From assembly GCF_030296015.1 (NCBI RefSeq), contig NZ_AP027368.1:2914001-2978000 (forward strand): 64,000 bases of DNA. The letters run 5' to 3'. Below are positions 9,870 to 22,278 of this stretch, one piece after another. Both the position numbers and the translations under genes were made by a program. Origin of the DNA: Ferrimonas sp. YFM (lineage in GTDB: Bacteria > Pseudomonadota > Gammaproteobacteria > Enterobacterales > Shewanellaceae). Position 1 is the first letter of the stretch; each line of letters begins with the position of its first letter. The notes beneath the pieces were generated by a model. It searched no databases, was not told where the DNA came from, and saw nothing but the letters and a program-made list of their open reading frames with translations.

Positions 9870-11600
9870 ATGAATCGTTCACTCCGTCCTTCTACCCTGC
9901 TTCTCACCGGCTCAGCCATCGCTCTTGCGTTAGCGCTTAGCGGCTGTGGTAAGAAGAAGGTGGAAGAGGCTCCTAAGGTGACCGCATCAGCCGCCTGCAT
10001 AGCCGCCGGTGATGACTGTAAGCGCTTCACCCTGCTCCATACCAATGACCACCACGGCCGTTTCTGGCACAGCAAACGAGGTGAATACGGTATGGCGGCT
10101 CGGAAAACCGTCATCGACGAGATCCGTAAAGAGGTCGCCGATTACGGCGGGCAGGTACTGCTGCTCTCCGGTGGCGACATCAACACTGGTGTACCTGAGT
10201 CCGATCTCCAGGATGCTGAGCCCGACTTTATCGGCATGAACCATCTCGGTTATGACGCCATGGCCGTGGGTAACCATGAGTTCGACAACCCGACGACCGT
10301 TGTAGACAAACAGCGAGACTGGTCCAAGTTCCCCTGGTTGTCGGCCAACATCTATCGCCAGGTTGACGGTGAGTGGCAGCTCTACTTCGAGCCCTACAAG
10401 CTGTTTGAGGTCCAGGGCCTGAAACTGGCAGTTGTGGGCCTGACCACAGAGCAGACCGCCGAAATTGGCAACCCTGAGTATGTACAGGACCTGAAATTCA
10501 CCTCTCCCCAGGCAGAGATGAAGAAAGTCCTGGCACAGCTCGAAGAGCAGCACCATCCAGATCTGGTGTTCGGCCTCACTCACATGGGTCACTATGAAAA
10601 TGGCGACCACGGCAGTAACGCGCCGGGTGATGTTGCTCTGGCTCAAAGCCTTGAACCCGGCCAGGTTCAAGCGATCATTGGTGGTCACTCCCAACTGCCT
10701 GTGTGCATGGAGGGGGAGACCGGTGAGTACGTTGAAGACTATGGTCGCGATGAAGCGTGCAAACCCGATCGCAAAAATGGCACCTGGATCATGCAGGCCT
10801 ATGAGTGGGGTAAATACGTAGGCCGAGCCGATTTCGAATACTATGGTGGTGAACTTCACCTGGCAAACTACCAGTTGGTTCCGGTCAACACCGAAACCAA
10901 GTTCGGCTCCATGTATCCGTTTCAGATGCTGACCCCCAGAGACCCCGAAACTCTCGAGCTGCTGCGCCCTTATCAAAATAAAGGCCAGTTGAAGCTGAAG
11001 GAGAAGATCGGTGTCGCCGAGGAGGACTTCATTGGCAAGCGCAGAGTCGTGCGTTATCAGGCAACCCCTCTGGGGATCATGATAGCCCACGCCCAGACTC
11101 AGCTTCCGGTGCCGGCCGACTTTGGCATCATGAACTCTGGCGGCATTCGTACCACCATCGAAAAAGGCCCCATCCGCTATCGCGATGTGCTGAAGGTACA
11201 GCCGTTTGCCAACAGCGTGACTGTGACCGAGATGAACGGTACTGAGCTAAAGAAGTATCTGTCCAAGGTAGCTACCAAGACACGAGGCTCCGGCGGCTTC
11301 CCCCACTTCAGCGGCATTAAGATGACCGTTGACTGTGTCGCCAAAGAGGTGGATATCAAGTCTATTGGTGGCCGGCCTTTCAACCTGGCTGACACCTACA
11401 GGTTTACCCTCCCCAGCTACAACGCGTCGGGCGGTAACAAGTATCCCAAGCTCAAACAAGCCCGCAACACCGGCTTTGTCGATGCTGACATGCTTTATCA
11501 GTTCATCAAGGAGCAGGGCAACCTGAACCCGATGGACTACAACAGGGCGAAAGATGTTAAGTACACCAACTCCAGAAGCCCATACGGCTGCGGTGGTTAA
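9870..11600 (+). CDS. Lipoprotein 5'-nucleotidase / UDP-sugar hydrolase (UshA/NutA-like)
   Basis: I place the start at the ATG at 9870, 36 codons inside the longest frame. It has AAGGA at a good distance and is followed by a lipoprotein signal with lipobox LSGC (Cys at residue 26). The 576-residue product has the calcineurin-like metallophosphatase motifs LLHTNDHHG (about 54), GGDINTG and GNHEFDN (about 134), and the C-terminal 5'-nucleotidase domain with NSGGIRTT. Such enzymes release phosphate and nucleosides from nucleotides in the periplasm or at the cell surface. Its position after two secreted DNases fits a chain from DNA to nucleotide to nucleoside plus phosphate. The Vibrio lipoprotein nucleotidase NutA is the closest relative I can recall. 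Confidence 0.88.
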   Translation: MNRSLRPSTLLLTGSAIALALALSGCGKKKVEEAPKVTASAACIAAGDDCKRFTLLHTNDHHGRFWHSKRGEYGMAARKTVIDEIRKEVADYGGQVLLLSGGDINTGVPESDLQDAEPDFIGMNHLGYDAMAVGNHEFDNPTTVVDKQRDWSKFPWLSANIYRQVDGEWQLYFEPYKLFEVQGLKLAVVGLTTEQTAEIGNPEYVQDLKFTSPQAEMKKVLAQLEEQHHPDLVFGLTHMGHYENGDHGSNAPGDVALAQSLEPGQVQAIIGGHSQLPVCMEGETGEYVEDYGRDEACKPDRKNGTWIMQAYEWGKYVGRADFEYYGGELHLANYQLVPVNTETKFGSMYPFQMLTPRDPETLELLRPYQNKGQLKLKEKIGVAEEDFIGKRRVVRYQATPLGIMIAHAQTQLPVPADFGIMNSGGIRTTIEKGPIRYRDVLKVQPFANSVTVTEMNGTELKKYLSKVATKTRGSGGFPHFSGIKMTVDCVAKEVDIKSIGGRPFNLADTYRFTLPSYNASGGNKYPKLKQARNTGFVDADMLYQFIKEQGNLNPMDYNRAKDVKYTNSRSPYGCGG

Positions 11601-11660
11601 TCCTTATCATCAGTTAGGATTAGTCCGCAAACGCAGCTGACATGTTAGACCCAAAAAGCA

Positions 11661-11686
11661 AAGCCCAACCTAGGTTGGGCTTTTTT
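11661..11686 (+). terminator. Rho-independent terminator after nucleotidase gene
   Basis: A perfect 10-bp palindromic stem around a TA centre is followed by six T. It ends the nucleotidase transcript and separates it from the convergent yoaH gene. Confidence 0.85.
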
Positions 11687-11703
11687 ATTCCTGAAGGAGA
11701 GTA

Positions 11704-11850
11704 TTACTCTTTCTCTCCTCTCTCCTGCTGCAGCTCTTTCACCACAATCTGGATGGCCTCGGCCATAGACAGCCCTTCGGCCGTCAGTGCCTGAATTCGC
11801 TCCACTGCCTGCTGCTGCTCTTCATGGGTCAACCCCAACAGTTCGGACAT
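11704..11850 (-). CDS. yoaH: UPF0181 family protein YoaH
   Basis: This 48-residue reading frame begins at ATG 11850, preceded by a strong GGGAGGTGAGT ribosome binding site. The product resembles the small E. coli protein YoaH: LTHEEQQQAVERIQ near the N-terminus, then the ..GLSMAEAIQIV.. helix and a charged C-terminal tail. It lacks the longer acidic C-terminus of the E. coli protein. The family has no well-established function; the protein is probably cytosolic and helical. It stands alone, facing the nucleotidase gene, with the repeat cluster upstream of it. Confidence 0.85.
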   Translation of the reverse strand: MSELLGLTHEEQQQAVERIQALTAEGLSMAEAIQIVVKELQQERGEKE

Positions 11851-12033
11851 ACTCACCTCCCGTAAAATAAGAAGCGCATTCTACCCTGCTACAGCACCTT
11901 CACAAAGCCCTGAAGCCCTTAAGGCGACTCATCATGGTCATCTGCGTCTAGATGCTCTCTCAATGGCCCTGACAGCCTTATACCCTGGCTAGCTGAACTC
12001 TTCTGGGGCTCAACATCATCTCGAGCTTATGCG

Positions 12034-12543
12034 CCCTCCCCTAACACCGTCATGCCAGCAAAGCCGTTATTCGGTGACTTTGGTTTTGAAGAGACGCAAG
12101 AAAGCCACTGGACCCTGGCGTGCACCAGGGAGACGATTGTGCGTATGGTGAGGGGAGTGCTTCGTATCTTCCCTTAAATGCAGCTGCAGATTCGCAGGGA
12201 GTCTGATTCCAACCTAATGCGGTTCCCCCTAACACTGTCATGCCGGCGAACGCCGGTATCCAGAGTCTTTGGTTTTAATGGACGAAAGAAAGCCACTGGA
12301 CCCTGGCATGCGCCAGGGAGACGATTGTGCGTAGGGGGCGGGGAGTGCTTCGTAGCTGCCTTTATTAGCAGCCGCAGGTTCACAGGGAGTCTAACTCCAA
12401 CCTAATGCGGCTCCCCCCAGCACAGTCATGCCGGCACATGCAGGTATACAGAGTCTTTGGTTTTTAAGGGGCTAAGGAAAGCCACTGGCCCCTGGCGTGC
12501 GCCAGGGAGACGATTGTGCGTGTGGCACGGGGAGTGCTTCGTT
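12034..12543. repeat. Tandem palindromic repeat, three copies with 188-bp period
   Basis: Three copies share a conserved core of about 130 bp. It holds a first hairpin (ATGCCGGCG..CGCCGGTAT type), the phrase CAGAGTCTTTGG, a second hairpin (CCCTGGCGTGCGCCAGGG type) and AGACGATTGTGCGT. The GTCATGCC motif recurs at 12049, 12237 and 12425, exactly 188 bases apart. The spacer between copies 1-2 and 2-3 is also repeated. No reading frame is supported. It looks like a REP/MITE-type element amplified downstream of the rRNA operon. Confidence 0.8.
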
Positions 12544-12654
12544 GCTGTGGCCGGAAAGGTTGGCTAGTAATGTGCTGCCTTGCCTTGGCACCTAGGCCCC
12601 TTAGCCATCCCGCTTGAACCGTCAGTACGCTCGGTGCCCTTTCATTACGACACC

Positions 12655-12784
12655 GCCTCCCCCAGCACGGTCGTGCCGGCGCACGCCGGTATCCAGAGTC
12701 TTTGATTTAAGGGACGAAAGAAAGCCGCTGGACCCTGGCGTGCGCCAGGGAGACGATTGTGCGTATGAGGCGGGGAGCGCTCCG
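12655..12784. repeat. Fourth copy of the palindromic repeat
   Basis: The same core recurs, with both hairpins perfect (GTGCCGGCGCACGCCGG and CCCTGGCGTGCGCCAGGG). It lies 245 bp after copy 3, separated by unrelated sequence, so it may be a dispersed copy rather than part of the tandem array. Confidence 0.8.
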
Positions 12785-12822
12785 TTGCCCTGATCGAGCA
12801 GCCTGGAAGTTCTAAACAGCAC

Positions 12823-12873
12823 AAACGAAAAAAGCCTGAGCGTTAGCTCAGGCTTCTTCGAAAATGTTGGCGG
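12823..12873 (-). repeat. 51-bp copy of tRNA-Asp 3' tip plus terminator
   Basis: These 51 bases are identical to 13241-13291, which span the rRNA-operon terminator and the last bases of tRNA-Asp. The copy lies 418 bp downstream of the original and keeps the same orientation. It contains a functional-looking terminator (stem 12833-12841 with 12846-12854, T tract on the minus strand). After the acceptor tip the sequence diverges, so no tRNA is present. Confidence 0.8.
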
Positions 12874-13117
12874 GCGAGTGAGGACCGATGCACAGCATCG
12901 CAGCCGAGGGAGGTGGAGCCATGGATGGCGACAGGGCAAGGCTTCAGGGATGAATTTTCCGCACTGATTATCAATTTAGGCGCGACAGGGACGCCGAGCC
13001 GGGGGATTCACCAGGGACGGGTTCCACCATCAAAGGAACGATTAACTCCCAGCGCCCTAAAAAGCGACTCGGGTAGTCCACTCCGGTCTCGTCACTTTTT
13101 CAAACCTCAGAAACGAC

Positions 13118-13142
13118 AAAACCCAGCGCAAGGCTGGGTTTT
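13118..13142. terminator. Bidirectional rho-independent terminator
   Basis: A 10-bp stem with four A/T on each side (118-127 with 133-142 of 13,000) sits beside a tRNA-Asp-like fragment. It is probably the end of a lost tRNA or rRNA transcription unit. Confidence 0.6.
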
Positions 13143-13151
13143 ATCCAAATA

Positions 13152-13180
13152 GTTGGCGGAGTGATGGGACTCAACGCGTA
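13152..13180 (-). pseudogene. Degenerate tRNA-Asp 3' fragment
   Basis: The sequence starting GTTGGCGGAGTG and continuing through GGGACTCAACGCG resembles the 3' end and T-arm of the intact tRNA-Asp read on the plus strand (GTTGGCGGAGTGG..GGGACTCGAACCCGCG). It has small deletions and no 5' half. It is read as a fossil of a duplicated tRNA-Asp. Confidence 0.5.
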
Positions 13181-13244
13181 TGGCCAGTGGGGGGCGCCTA
13201 GCTCCGCGACCAATCTGCGCAGCAGATTCTGGGAGCGGATAAAC

Positions 13245-13272
13245 GAAAAAAGCCTGAGCGTTAGCTCAGGCT
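13245..13272 (-). terminator. rRNA operon terminator
   Basis: A 9-bp stem (13251-13259 with 13264-13272) with a TTAG-type loop is followed on the minus strand by six T. It lies 14 bases after the CCA of tRNA-Asp and ends the rRNA operon. Confidence 0.85.
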
Positions 13273-13285
13273 TCTTCGAAAATGT

Positions 13286-13362
13286 TGGCGGAGTGGACGG
13301 GACTCGAACCCGCGACCCCCGGCGTGACAGGCCGGTATTCTAACCAACTGAACTACCACTCC
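13286..13362 (-). tRNA. tRNA-Asp (GTC)
   Basis: The 77-nt gene folds as a complete cloverleaf: acceptor GGAGTGG pairing with CCACTCC, discriminator G, encoded CCA, D-arm GTTCAGTTGGTTAGAA, anticodon loop CTGTCAC with anticodon GTC, and T-arm GGTTCGAGTCC. It is the last gene of the rRNA operon, as aspU is in E. coli rrnH. Confidence 0.95.
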
Positions 13363-13419
13363 GCCGAATTTTATGCCTGACGCAAGAGACTGATTAGCGC
13401 TCTCACATCAAGGAATTGG

Positions 13420-13537
13420 TGCCTGACGATGACCTACTCTCACATGGGAACTCCCACACTACCATCGGCGCTACTGTGTTTCACTGCTGAGTTCGGCATG
13501 GGATCAGGTGGGACCACAGCGCTATGGTCGTCAGACA
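13420..13537 (-). rRNA. rrf: 5S ribosomal RNA
   Basis: On the minus strand the sequence contains the conserved 5S segments CCACCTGATCCCATGCCGAA, CGCCGATGGTAGTGTGGG and GAGAGTAGG. The ends TGTCTGACGACC and GTCATCGTCAGGCA pair as helix I. The ends are placed by similarity to E. coli. Confidence 0.95.
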
Positions 13538-13698
13538 AAATTTTGTAGGAACAAAGTTTACGCACTTCAGTGCGCCCGAAGGGTCAAGTACATGGACGTA
13601 CTTGATACAATTCGTTCCTTAATCTGGGCAAGCTGTTTCTCGTTTGCATTCTCGCAAGCGCTTTTCTATCTGGGATTTCAAAACCCATTGGGTGTTGT

Positions 13699-16585
<2,887 letters not shown>

Positions 16586-16840
16586 ATACAACCCCAATAG
16601 GTCTTTTCTGCTGGGTCTTTGTCGCTTATGCGTCGTTGAAATCCTCACTCACTCGGTTATGTGGATGAACCACACGCCCTCGCTCGTTCGGCTTTCGCCT
16701 CACCTAAGCACCAAATTCCTGCGCAGAAACTACTGAAGCTGCTTAATACGATTAAACAACCAATACGTTAATCTATCGCCAGATATTCAAGGCACTTGCA
16801 AAAATTGCAAATATCTCGAGAAATTATCAGCTTGTCCAAA

Positions 16841-16852
16841 TTGTTAAAGAGC
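16841..16852 (-). promoter_or_regulatory. boxA antitermination element in 16S-23S spacer
   Basis: The minus strand reads GCTCTTTAACAA, the classical boxA that binds NusB/S10 and promotes antitermination before 23S. It lies about 90 bases downstream of tRNA-Ala in the transcript. Confidence 0.8.
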
Positions 16853-16944
16853 ATGCTTATTCAGGCCGAGGCCCAAAAAAGCCAAAGGTAAATACTGGTA
16901 TTTAGCTTTGGCTTCTTGCCAGATATTGAGTTTCAAAGGAGAAG

Positions 16945-17020
16945 TGGTGGAGCTAAGCAGGATCGAACTGCTGACCTCCTGCGTGCAAAGCAGGCGCTCT
17001 CCCAGCTGAGCTATAGCCCC
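16945..17020 (-). tRNA. tRNA-Ala (TGC)
   Basis: The 76-nt cloverleaf has acceptor GGGGCTA/TAGCTCC, anticodon TGC in the loop TTTGCAC, T-arm AGTTCGATCCT and an encoded CCA. It lies in the 16S-23S spacer, as expected for this operon type. Confidence 0.95.
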
Positions 17021-17056
17021 ATCATGGTTCTCGATGCCCAATCTAAAGGGAAAGAT

Positions 17057-17133
<77 letters not shown>

Positions 17134-17200
17134 ATCGAAACTCTTAATCTTTCGTCAGACAATCTGTGTGAACACTCAACGCAAAACCGTATCTATTTCG

Positions 17201-18754
<1,554 letters not shown>

Positions 18755-18886
18755 AAAAAGTTTTTTTGGAATCCGAAAATTCCGACTCAATGAATTACTG
18801 AATTAACTTGTTATAGTCACTCAGTGCAACATTGATATATGAGATATCAATCCTGCGCGAGTGCCCACACAGATTGTCTGACTAAT

Positions 18887-18898
18887 TGTTAAAGAGCG
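18887..18898 (-). promoter_or_regulatory. boxA in rRNA leader
   Basis: The minus strand reads GCTCTTTAACAA in the leader, between promoter P2 and 16S. It is identical to the spacer copy and fits rRNA antitermination. Confidence 0.8.
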
Positions 18899-18923
18899 TG
18901 TCTCTCATCGAGACAGGAGGCGC

Positions 18924-18951
18924 ATTCTACGCGACTCTCCGTGGCGGTCAA
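18924..18951 (-). promoter_or_regulatory. rRNA promoter P2
   Basis: The minus strand has TTGACC (-35, 18946-18951), a 16-base spacer and TAGAAT (-10, 18924-18929), followed by a GC-rich GCGCC discriminator typical of stringently controlled rRNA promoters. Confidence 0.75.
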
Positions 18952-19037
18952 GGGCTAATTCGCTGCCTTGGCGCCGAGTGTCGAAGTTTTGCTCAGCGTC
19001 CGTTTTCCTTCCGCTTTGCCCCGTCGACAGGAAGCGC

Positions 19038-19065
19038 ATTATAGGGAGGGAATTTCTGTTGGCAA
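19038..19065 (-). promoter_or_regulatory. rRNA promoter P1
   Basis: The minus strand has TTGCCA (-35, 19060-19065), a 16-base spacer and a perfect TATAAT (-10, 19038-19043) followed by GCGC. It lies about 114 bp upstream of P2, the usual tandem layout. Confidence 0.75.
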
Positions 19066-19094
19066 CAGGAAAATCCCCCCCTTGAATCGTTTGG

Positions 19095-19649
19095 TTATTT
19101 TTTGCCCAACAGCCACTGTGCAGCACCGGCCAGGTCATCGGCAATCCAGTCGGCACCACTGGCGCCATCCACCGGTTTGCCACTGCGCACCTGGATACAG
19201 GTGGCCACGCCGGCATTTCGGCCCGCTTCGACATCTCCTGGCTTATCACCCACCATCACAGAAGAAGCGACATCCAGGTCATGCTCCTGCGCCGCCTGCA
19301 GCAGCATGCCGGGGTTGGGCTTGCGGCACTGGCACTCTCCTATGTATTGAGGCAGCCCCTTCTCGGGATGATGAGGACAGAAGTACACGCCCAGCAGGGG
19401 CGCCCCCGCCTCGGCAAAACGCTCGCTCATCCACTGACTCAGAGTATGGAACTGCTCCTCTGTGTAATAGCCTCGGGCGATGCCCGATTGATTGGTTACC
19501 ACCACCAGCTGATAACCTGCCTTATACAGGCGGGCGCAGGCCTCCAGTGAGCCAGGAACAAACTCAAACTCATCGATCTTATGGACATAGCCGTGATCCA
19601 GGTTGATCACGCCGTCCCTATCCAAAAACACTGCTTTACGCACAGGCAT
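19095..19649 (-). CDS. gmhB: D-glycero-beta-D-manno-heptose 1,7-bisphosphate 7-phosphatase
   Basis: The product is a HAD-superfamily phosphatase that removes the 7-phosphate of heptose bisphosphate on the way to ADP-heptose for the LPS inner core. Visible motifs are FLDRDGVIN (motif I, nucleophile Asp), VVVTNQSG (motif II), the Zn-binding C-P-H-H..C-x-C cluster, RKPNPGM and MVGDKPGD (motif IV). I choose the ATG at 19649, giving 184 residues, because the longer frame starts with TTG and the shorter N-terminus MPVRKAVFLDRDG matches the family. The gene sits just upstream of the rRNA operon on the same strand, the same order as gmhB-rrnH in E. coli. Confidence 0.92.
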   Translation of the reverse strand: MPVRKAVFLDRDGVINLDHGYVHKIDEFEFVPGSLEACARLYKAGYQLVVVTNQSGIARGYYTEEQFHTLSQWMSERFAEAGAPLLGVYFCPHHPEKGLPQYIGECQCRKPNPGMLLQAAQEHDLDVASSVMVGDKPGDVEAGRNAGVATCIQVRSGKPVDGASGADWIADDLAGAAQWLLGKK

Positions 19650-19729
19650 ACCTGTCTGCTCAAAACTCAATGGGGGTATTATCGATAAAGCCCTTGTGAA
19701 CTCAAGGGATAGGGGCAGGAATTGAGGTT

Positions 19730-19755
19730 AAAAAAAAGCCCGCTTAGCGCGGGCT
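19730..19755 (-). terminator. Minus-strand rho-independent terminator without an obvious gene
   Basis: The 7-bp stem 737-743/749-755 (of 19,000) is followed on the minus strand by eight T. No supported minus-strand coding gene lies upstream of it, which is why the neighbouring region is noted as a candidate small RNA. Confidence 0.7.
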
Positions 19756-19960
19756 CAATCACAATTGGGGAGAGTTCTTTCCAAGATACCATCGCTGCCG
19801 TAAGGCTCCGCTCCCATCAGACCACCAGACACAAAGCAGTCATTTTGTTGATGGGGGAGCCACTACGTAGGGAAAGGGGCCTCTGTGTGCAAATCCCAAC
19901 GTGCTCTCATACAGGCATCAACTGTACGGAGCCTTGGCAAATGAGTAAAATGAATTGACA
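19756..19960 (-). ncRNA. Candidate structured small RNA between gmhB and LysR gene
   Basis: The region holds a long imperfect stem (ggctccgctcccatca at 19804-19819 pairing with tgatgggggagcc at 19849-19861, one small bulge) and ends in a strong minus-strand terminator. There is no coding frame with a ribosome binding site. No known RNA family is recognised and no clear promoter was found, so this is a weak call. Confidence 0.3.
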
Positions 19961-19984
19961 CCATGAAGTAGATTCCATTTTGGC

Positions 19985-20899
19985 ATGAACACAACCATAC
20001 GCTCCCTCAACTGTTTCCTGGCTTTGGTGAAATGTGGCAACTACACCAAAGCAGCCGACCAGTTGTTCATGACACAGCCGACGCTAAGCAAGATGATTCA
20101 AAGACTTGAAGAGAGTCTTGGGACACCCTTGCTGGTTCGAAGCAATCAAGGTATCCGACTGACCCCGGCCGGAGAGCATCTGAAGCAGACTTCAGAGAGC
20201 ATCGTCGGTCAGTGGCATAGGCTGCAACAAGAGTTAGGAAGTTTGACCGACCTCACGTCAGGCACCTTGCGCCTGGGCATCTGCCCCATGCTCAGCAGCC
20301 TGATGATCGAACTGTTGTCCCAGTTTCGCCAACGCTACCCTGGGGTGGTATTGAAGATGTCGGAGTATGGCGGCTATGGCTGTGAGCAGGCGCTGATCGC
20401 CGACAAGTTGGATATCGCCTTTACCGCCCTGCCGGTCACCCACTCAGAGCAGCTGGACTACAAACAACTGGCCCAGTATCCCCTATGGGTGTGTCTGCCT
20501 CACTCTCACCCCCTGACCGAGAAAACCTCGATTCAGTGGCAGGACTTCCACAACGAGTCCTTCGTTCTGTACAACGAAGATTTCTCTCTGGCCCAATTGA
20601 TCAGCCGGCTCAGCCAGCAAAATGGGGTCAAACTTAAGGTGGCATTCCGCAGCGGTCAGTGGGACTTCCTGGCAACCATGGTTGAAAACGGCATGGGTCT
20701 GGCTCTTCTGCCCGCCCCCATCTGCCAGAAACTCAACAGCGCCAAGCTCACCTTCCGTCCCATGGAGCCTGCTCTGCACTGGGATCTGGCCCTTATCTGG
20801 CGCAAGTCTCTGCCCCTGACGCCAGCCGCCGACGCCCTGCTGACCCTCAGCCGAAACTTCGCTCCCGGGGACCTGGCACTCGAGGAGTACAATATATAG
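19985..20899 (+). CDS. LysR-family transcriptional regulator
   Basis: The 304-residue product has the standard LysR plan. An N-terminal winged helix-turn-helix (about residues 5-63, with NYTKAADQLFMTQPTLSKMIQRLE) is followed by a substrate-binding domain of the periplasmic-protein fold (about 90-295). The length is typical. It points away from gmhB and converges on the LuxR-type regulator. No target is evident: LysR genes often regulate a divergent neighbour, but the region upstream on the minus strand holds only the candidate RNA and gmhB. The effector is unknown. Confidence 0.88.
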   Translation: MNTTIRSLNCFLALVKCGNYTKAADQLFMTQPTLSKMIQRLEESLGTPLLVRSNQGIRLTPAGEHLKQTSESIVGQWHRLQQELGSLTDLTSGTLRLGICPMLSSLMIELLSQFRQRYPGVVLKMSEYGGYGCEQALIADKLDIAFTALPVTHSEQLDYKQLAQYPLWVCLPHSHPLTEKTSIQWQDFHNESFVLYNEDFSLAQLISRLSQQNGVKLKVAFRSGQWDFLATMVENGMGLALLPAPICQKLNSAKLTFRPMEPALHWDLALIWRKSLPLTPAADALLTLSRNFAPGDLALEEYNI

Positions 20900-20925
20900 A
20901 GGCCTCTTCCACCAGTTAATCAGAG

Positions 20926-22050
20926 TCAATACGCCCGGTTTGGCTCCATGGATGCCAGCAGCATGGTGGACACCAACTGAACCTGACTGCTGGTGCCTGT
21001 TTTCTTCAGGCAGCTCTTGATCTGTTGCCTGACGGTTTTCACCGACACGCCACGGGCCACGGCAATCTGCTCACTGGTCATGCCGCTGCACAGCGAGCGG
21101 CAGATCCCCGCCTCCGCCTGAGTCAGAGAAAACAGCTCGGCAATCCACTCAATTTGAGGCACCCGTCCGCCACTGCAGGGTTCGAAGGTCACTAAGAGTG
21201 CACAGCCACTCTGCTCCCCCCAGATGCCATCGGTGCTCCAGTTCCAGGGGCGTACATGCAACCATACCCTGCCTCCCGGCCAGGTCAGCAGCTCACGACC
21301 TGGGCTTTCACTCCCCTGACCGTCAATAAACTGCATCGACTCATGACGCAACCGGTTGAACGTTAGCTGGTGATCTGTCTCCGCGAAGCGAAACTCGCTC
21401 TCTCGCCCCGCCAGCACGCCCGCTCCCTGGGCAAATTGCTCGGCCTGATGGTTACGGTAGAGAAGCTTCCCTCCCTGAGTACAGATAAAAGTGGGAATGC
21501 TGCTGCTGTCAAACAAACCAATAAGCTGCGCCCGCTGGGTTTCCAGAAACTCCCTGCGGCGCGCCATGGTAATGGCCTGCTCAATATGGGGAACAAACAG
21601 GTTCGAGGTCTTGACCTGTTCATCGGTGTAGTGGCTTTGATCCTGACTGCGCATAAAGCCCAGCTCGGTGATCAGCCCATCACTGTGGGTAATAAGGCAA
21701 CCTATGGAGTGGCGAATCTTGGACGGACGGGCAAAGTCGTTATAGATCTCGGAGTTTAGAAACAGGTTGTCTTCATAGACCCAATGACTGGCATGGAACT
21801 GGCCTGGTGCGTGGGGCAGCAACGCCTGGCTCCACACATCCACCTGGTAGAAGTACTGGTTATACCGCTCGAAATAGTGCTCATCGAATCCGTAATCGTA
21901 AAACCCCAAGGGTTGGGAATGCAGTCCCTCCCTGGCCAACAGGAAACAGTGGTTGGACTCACTGAAACCGGCGACCCCTTTGAGTACCTCAGTCCACAGA
22001 TGGGGTTCTTCAACAGCCTGATAGATCATCCTGATCAGTTCCGATTTCAT
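20926..22050 (-). CDS. LuxR-family helix-turn-helix regulator with PAS-like sensor region
   Basis: The 374-residue product ends in a LuxR/GerE DNA-binding domain (about 300-365: FSLTQAEAGICRSLCSG, then MTSEQIAVARGVSVKTVRQQI). The N-terminal 290 residues are not an acyl-homoserine-lactone domain. They contain a GAF/PAS-like segment around 180-280 (LIGLFDSSSIPTFICTQGGKLLYRNHQAE). Such proteins are common, uncharacterised regulators in gammaproteobacteria. The start is the ATG at 22050. It is divergent from the ornithine cyclodeaminase-like gene, which could be its target. Confidence 0.82.
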   Translation of the reverse strand: MKSELIRMIYQAVEEPHLWTEVLKGVAGFSESNHCFLLAREGLHSQPLGFYDYGFDEHYFERYNQYFYQVDVWSQALLPHAPGQFHASHWVYEDNLFLNSEIYNDFARPSKIRHSIGCLITHSDGLITELGFMRSQDQSHYTDEQVKTSNLFVPHIEQAITMARRREFLETQRAQLIGLFDSSSIPTFICTQGGKLLYRNHQAEQFAQGAGVLAGRESEFRFAETDHQLTFNRLRHESMQFIDGQGSESPGRELLTWPGGRVWLHVRPWNWSTDGIWGEQSGCALLVTFEPCSGGRVPQIEWIAELFSLTQAEAGICRSLCSGMTSEQIAVARGVSVKTVRQQIKSCLKKTGTSSQVQLVSTMLLASMEPNRAY

Positions 22051-22179
22051 CCTTGCCCACCTTGGCTCAGTCCATTGTCTATTTTTTATACCAGATGGTA
22101 GATGACAGCAACATCAATCGAAACTAGATTCAATATCAATCTGATGGATTTGTTAGCGCCAAATCTTGTACGGCCCTTT

Positions 22180-22210
22180 TGGGAGCCTTTCGGCTCCCAT
22201 TTTCTTTTCC
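22180..22210 (+). terminator. Plus-strand terminator with no upstream plus-strand gene
   Basis: A 7-bp stem GGGAGCC..GGCTCCC with a 4-base loop (22181-22187 with 22192-22198) is followed by ATTTTCTTTT. The region upstream on the plus strand, 22051-22179, has no gene, so the element may end a short untranslated transcript. Confidence 0.55.
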
Positions 22211-22278
22211 CCTTGCGACACCTCAGATCTTTCTTAGTGACAACGGCAATTGATTACTCTACCCTCAACAAAAAGGAT

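Noticed and set aside
12034-12784. A CRISPR array
   Set aside because: The 188-bp period, long imperfect units and repeated spacers do not fit CRISPR repeats and unique spacers, and no cas genes are near.
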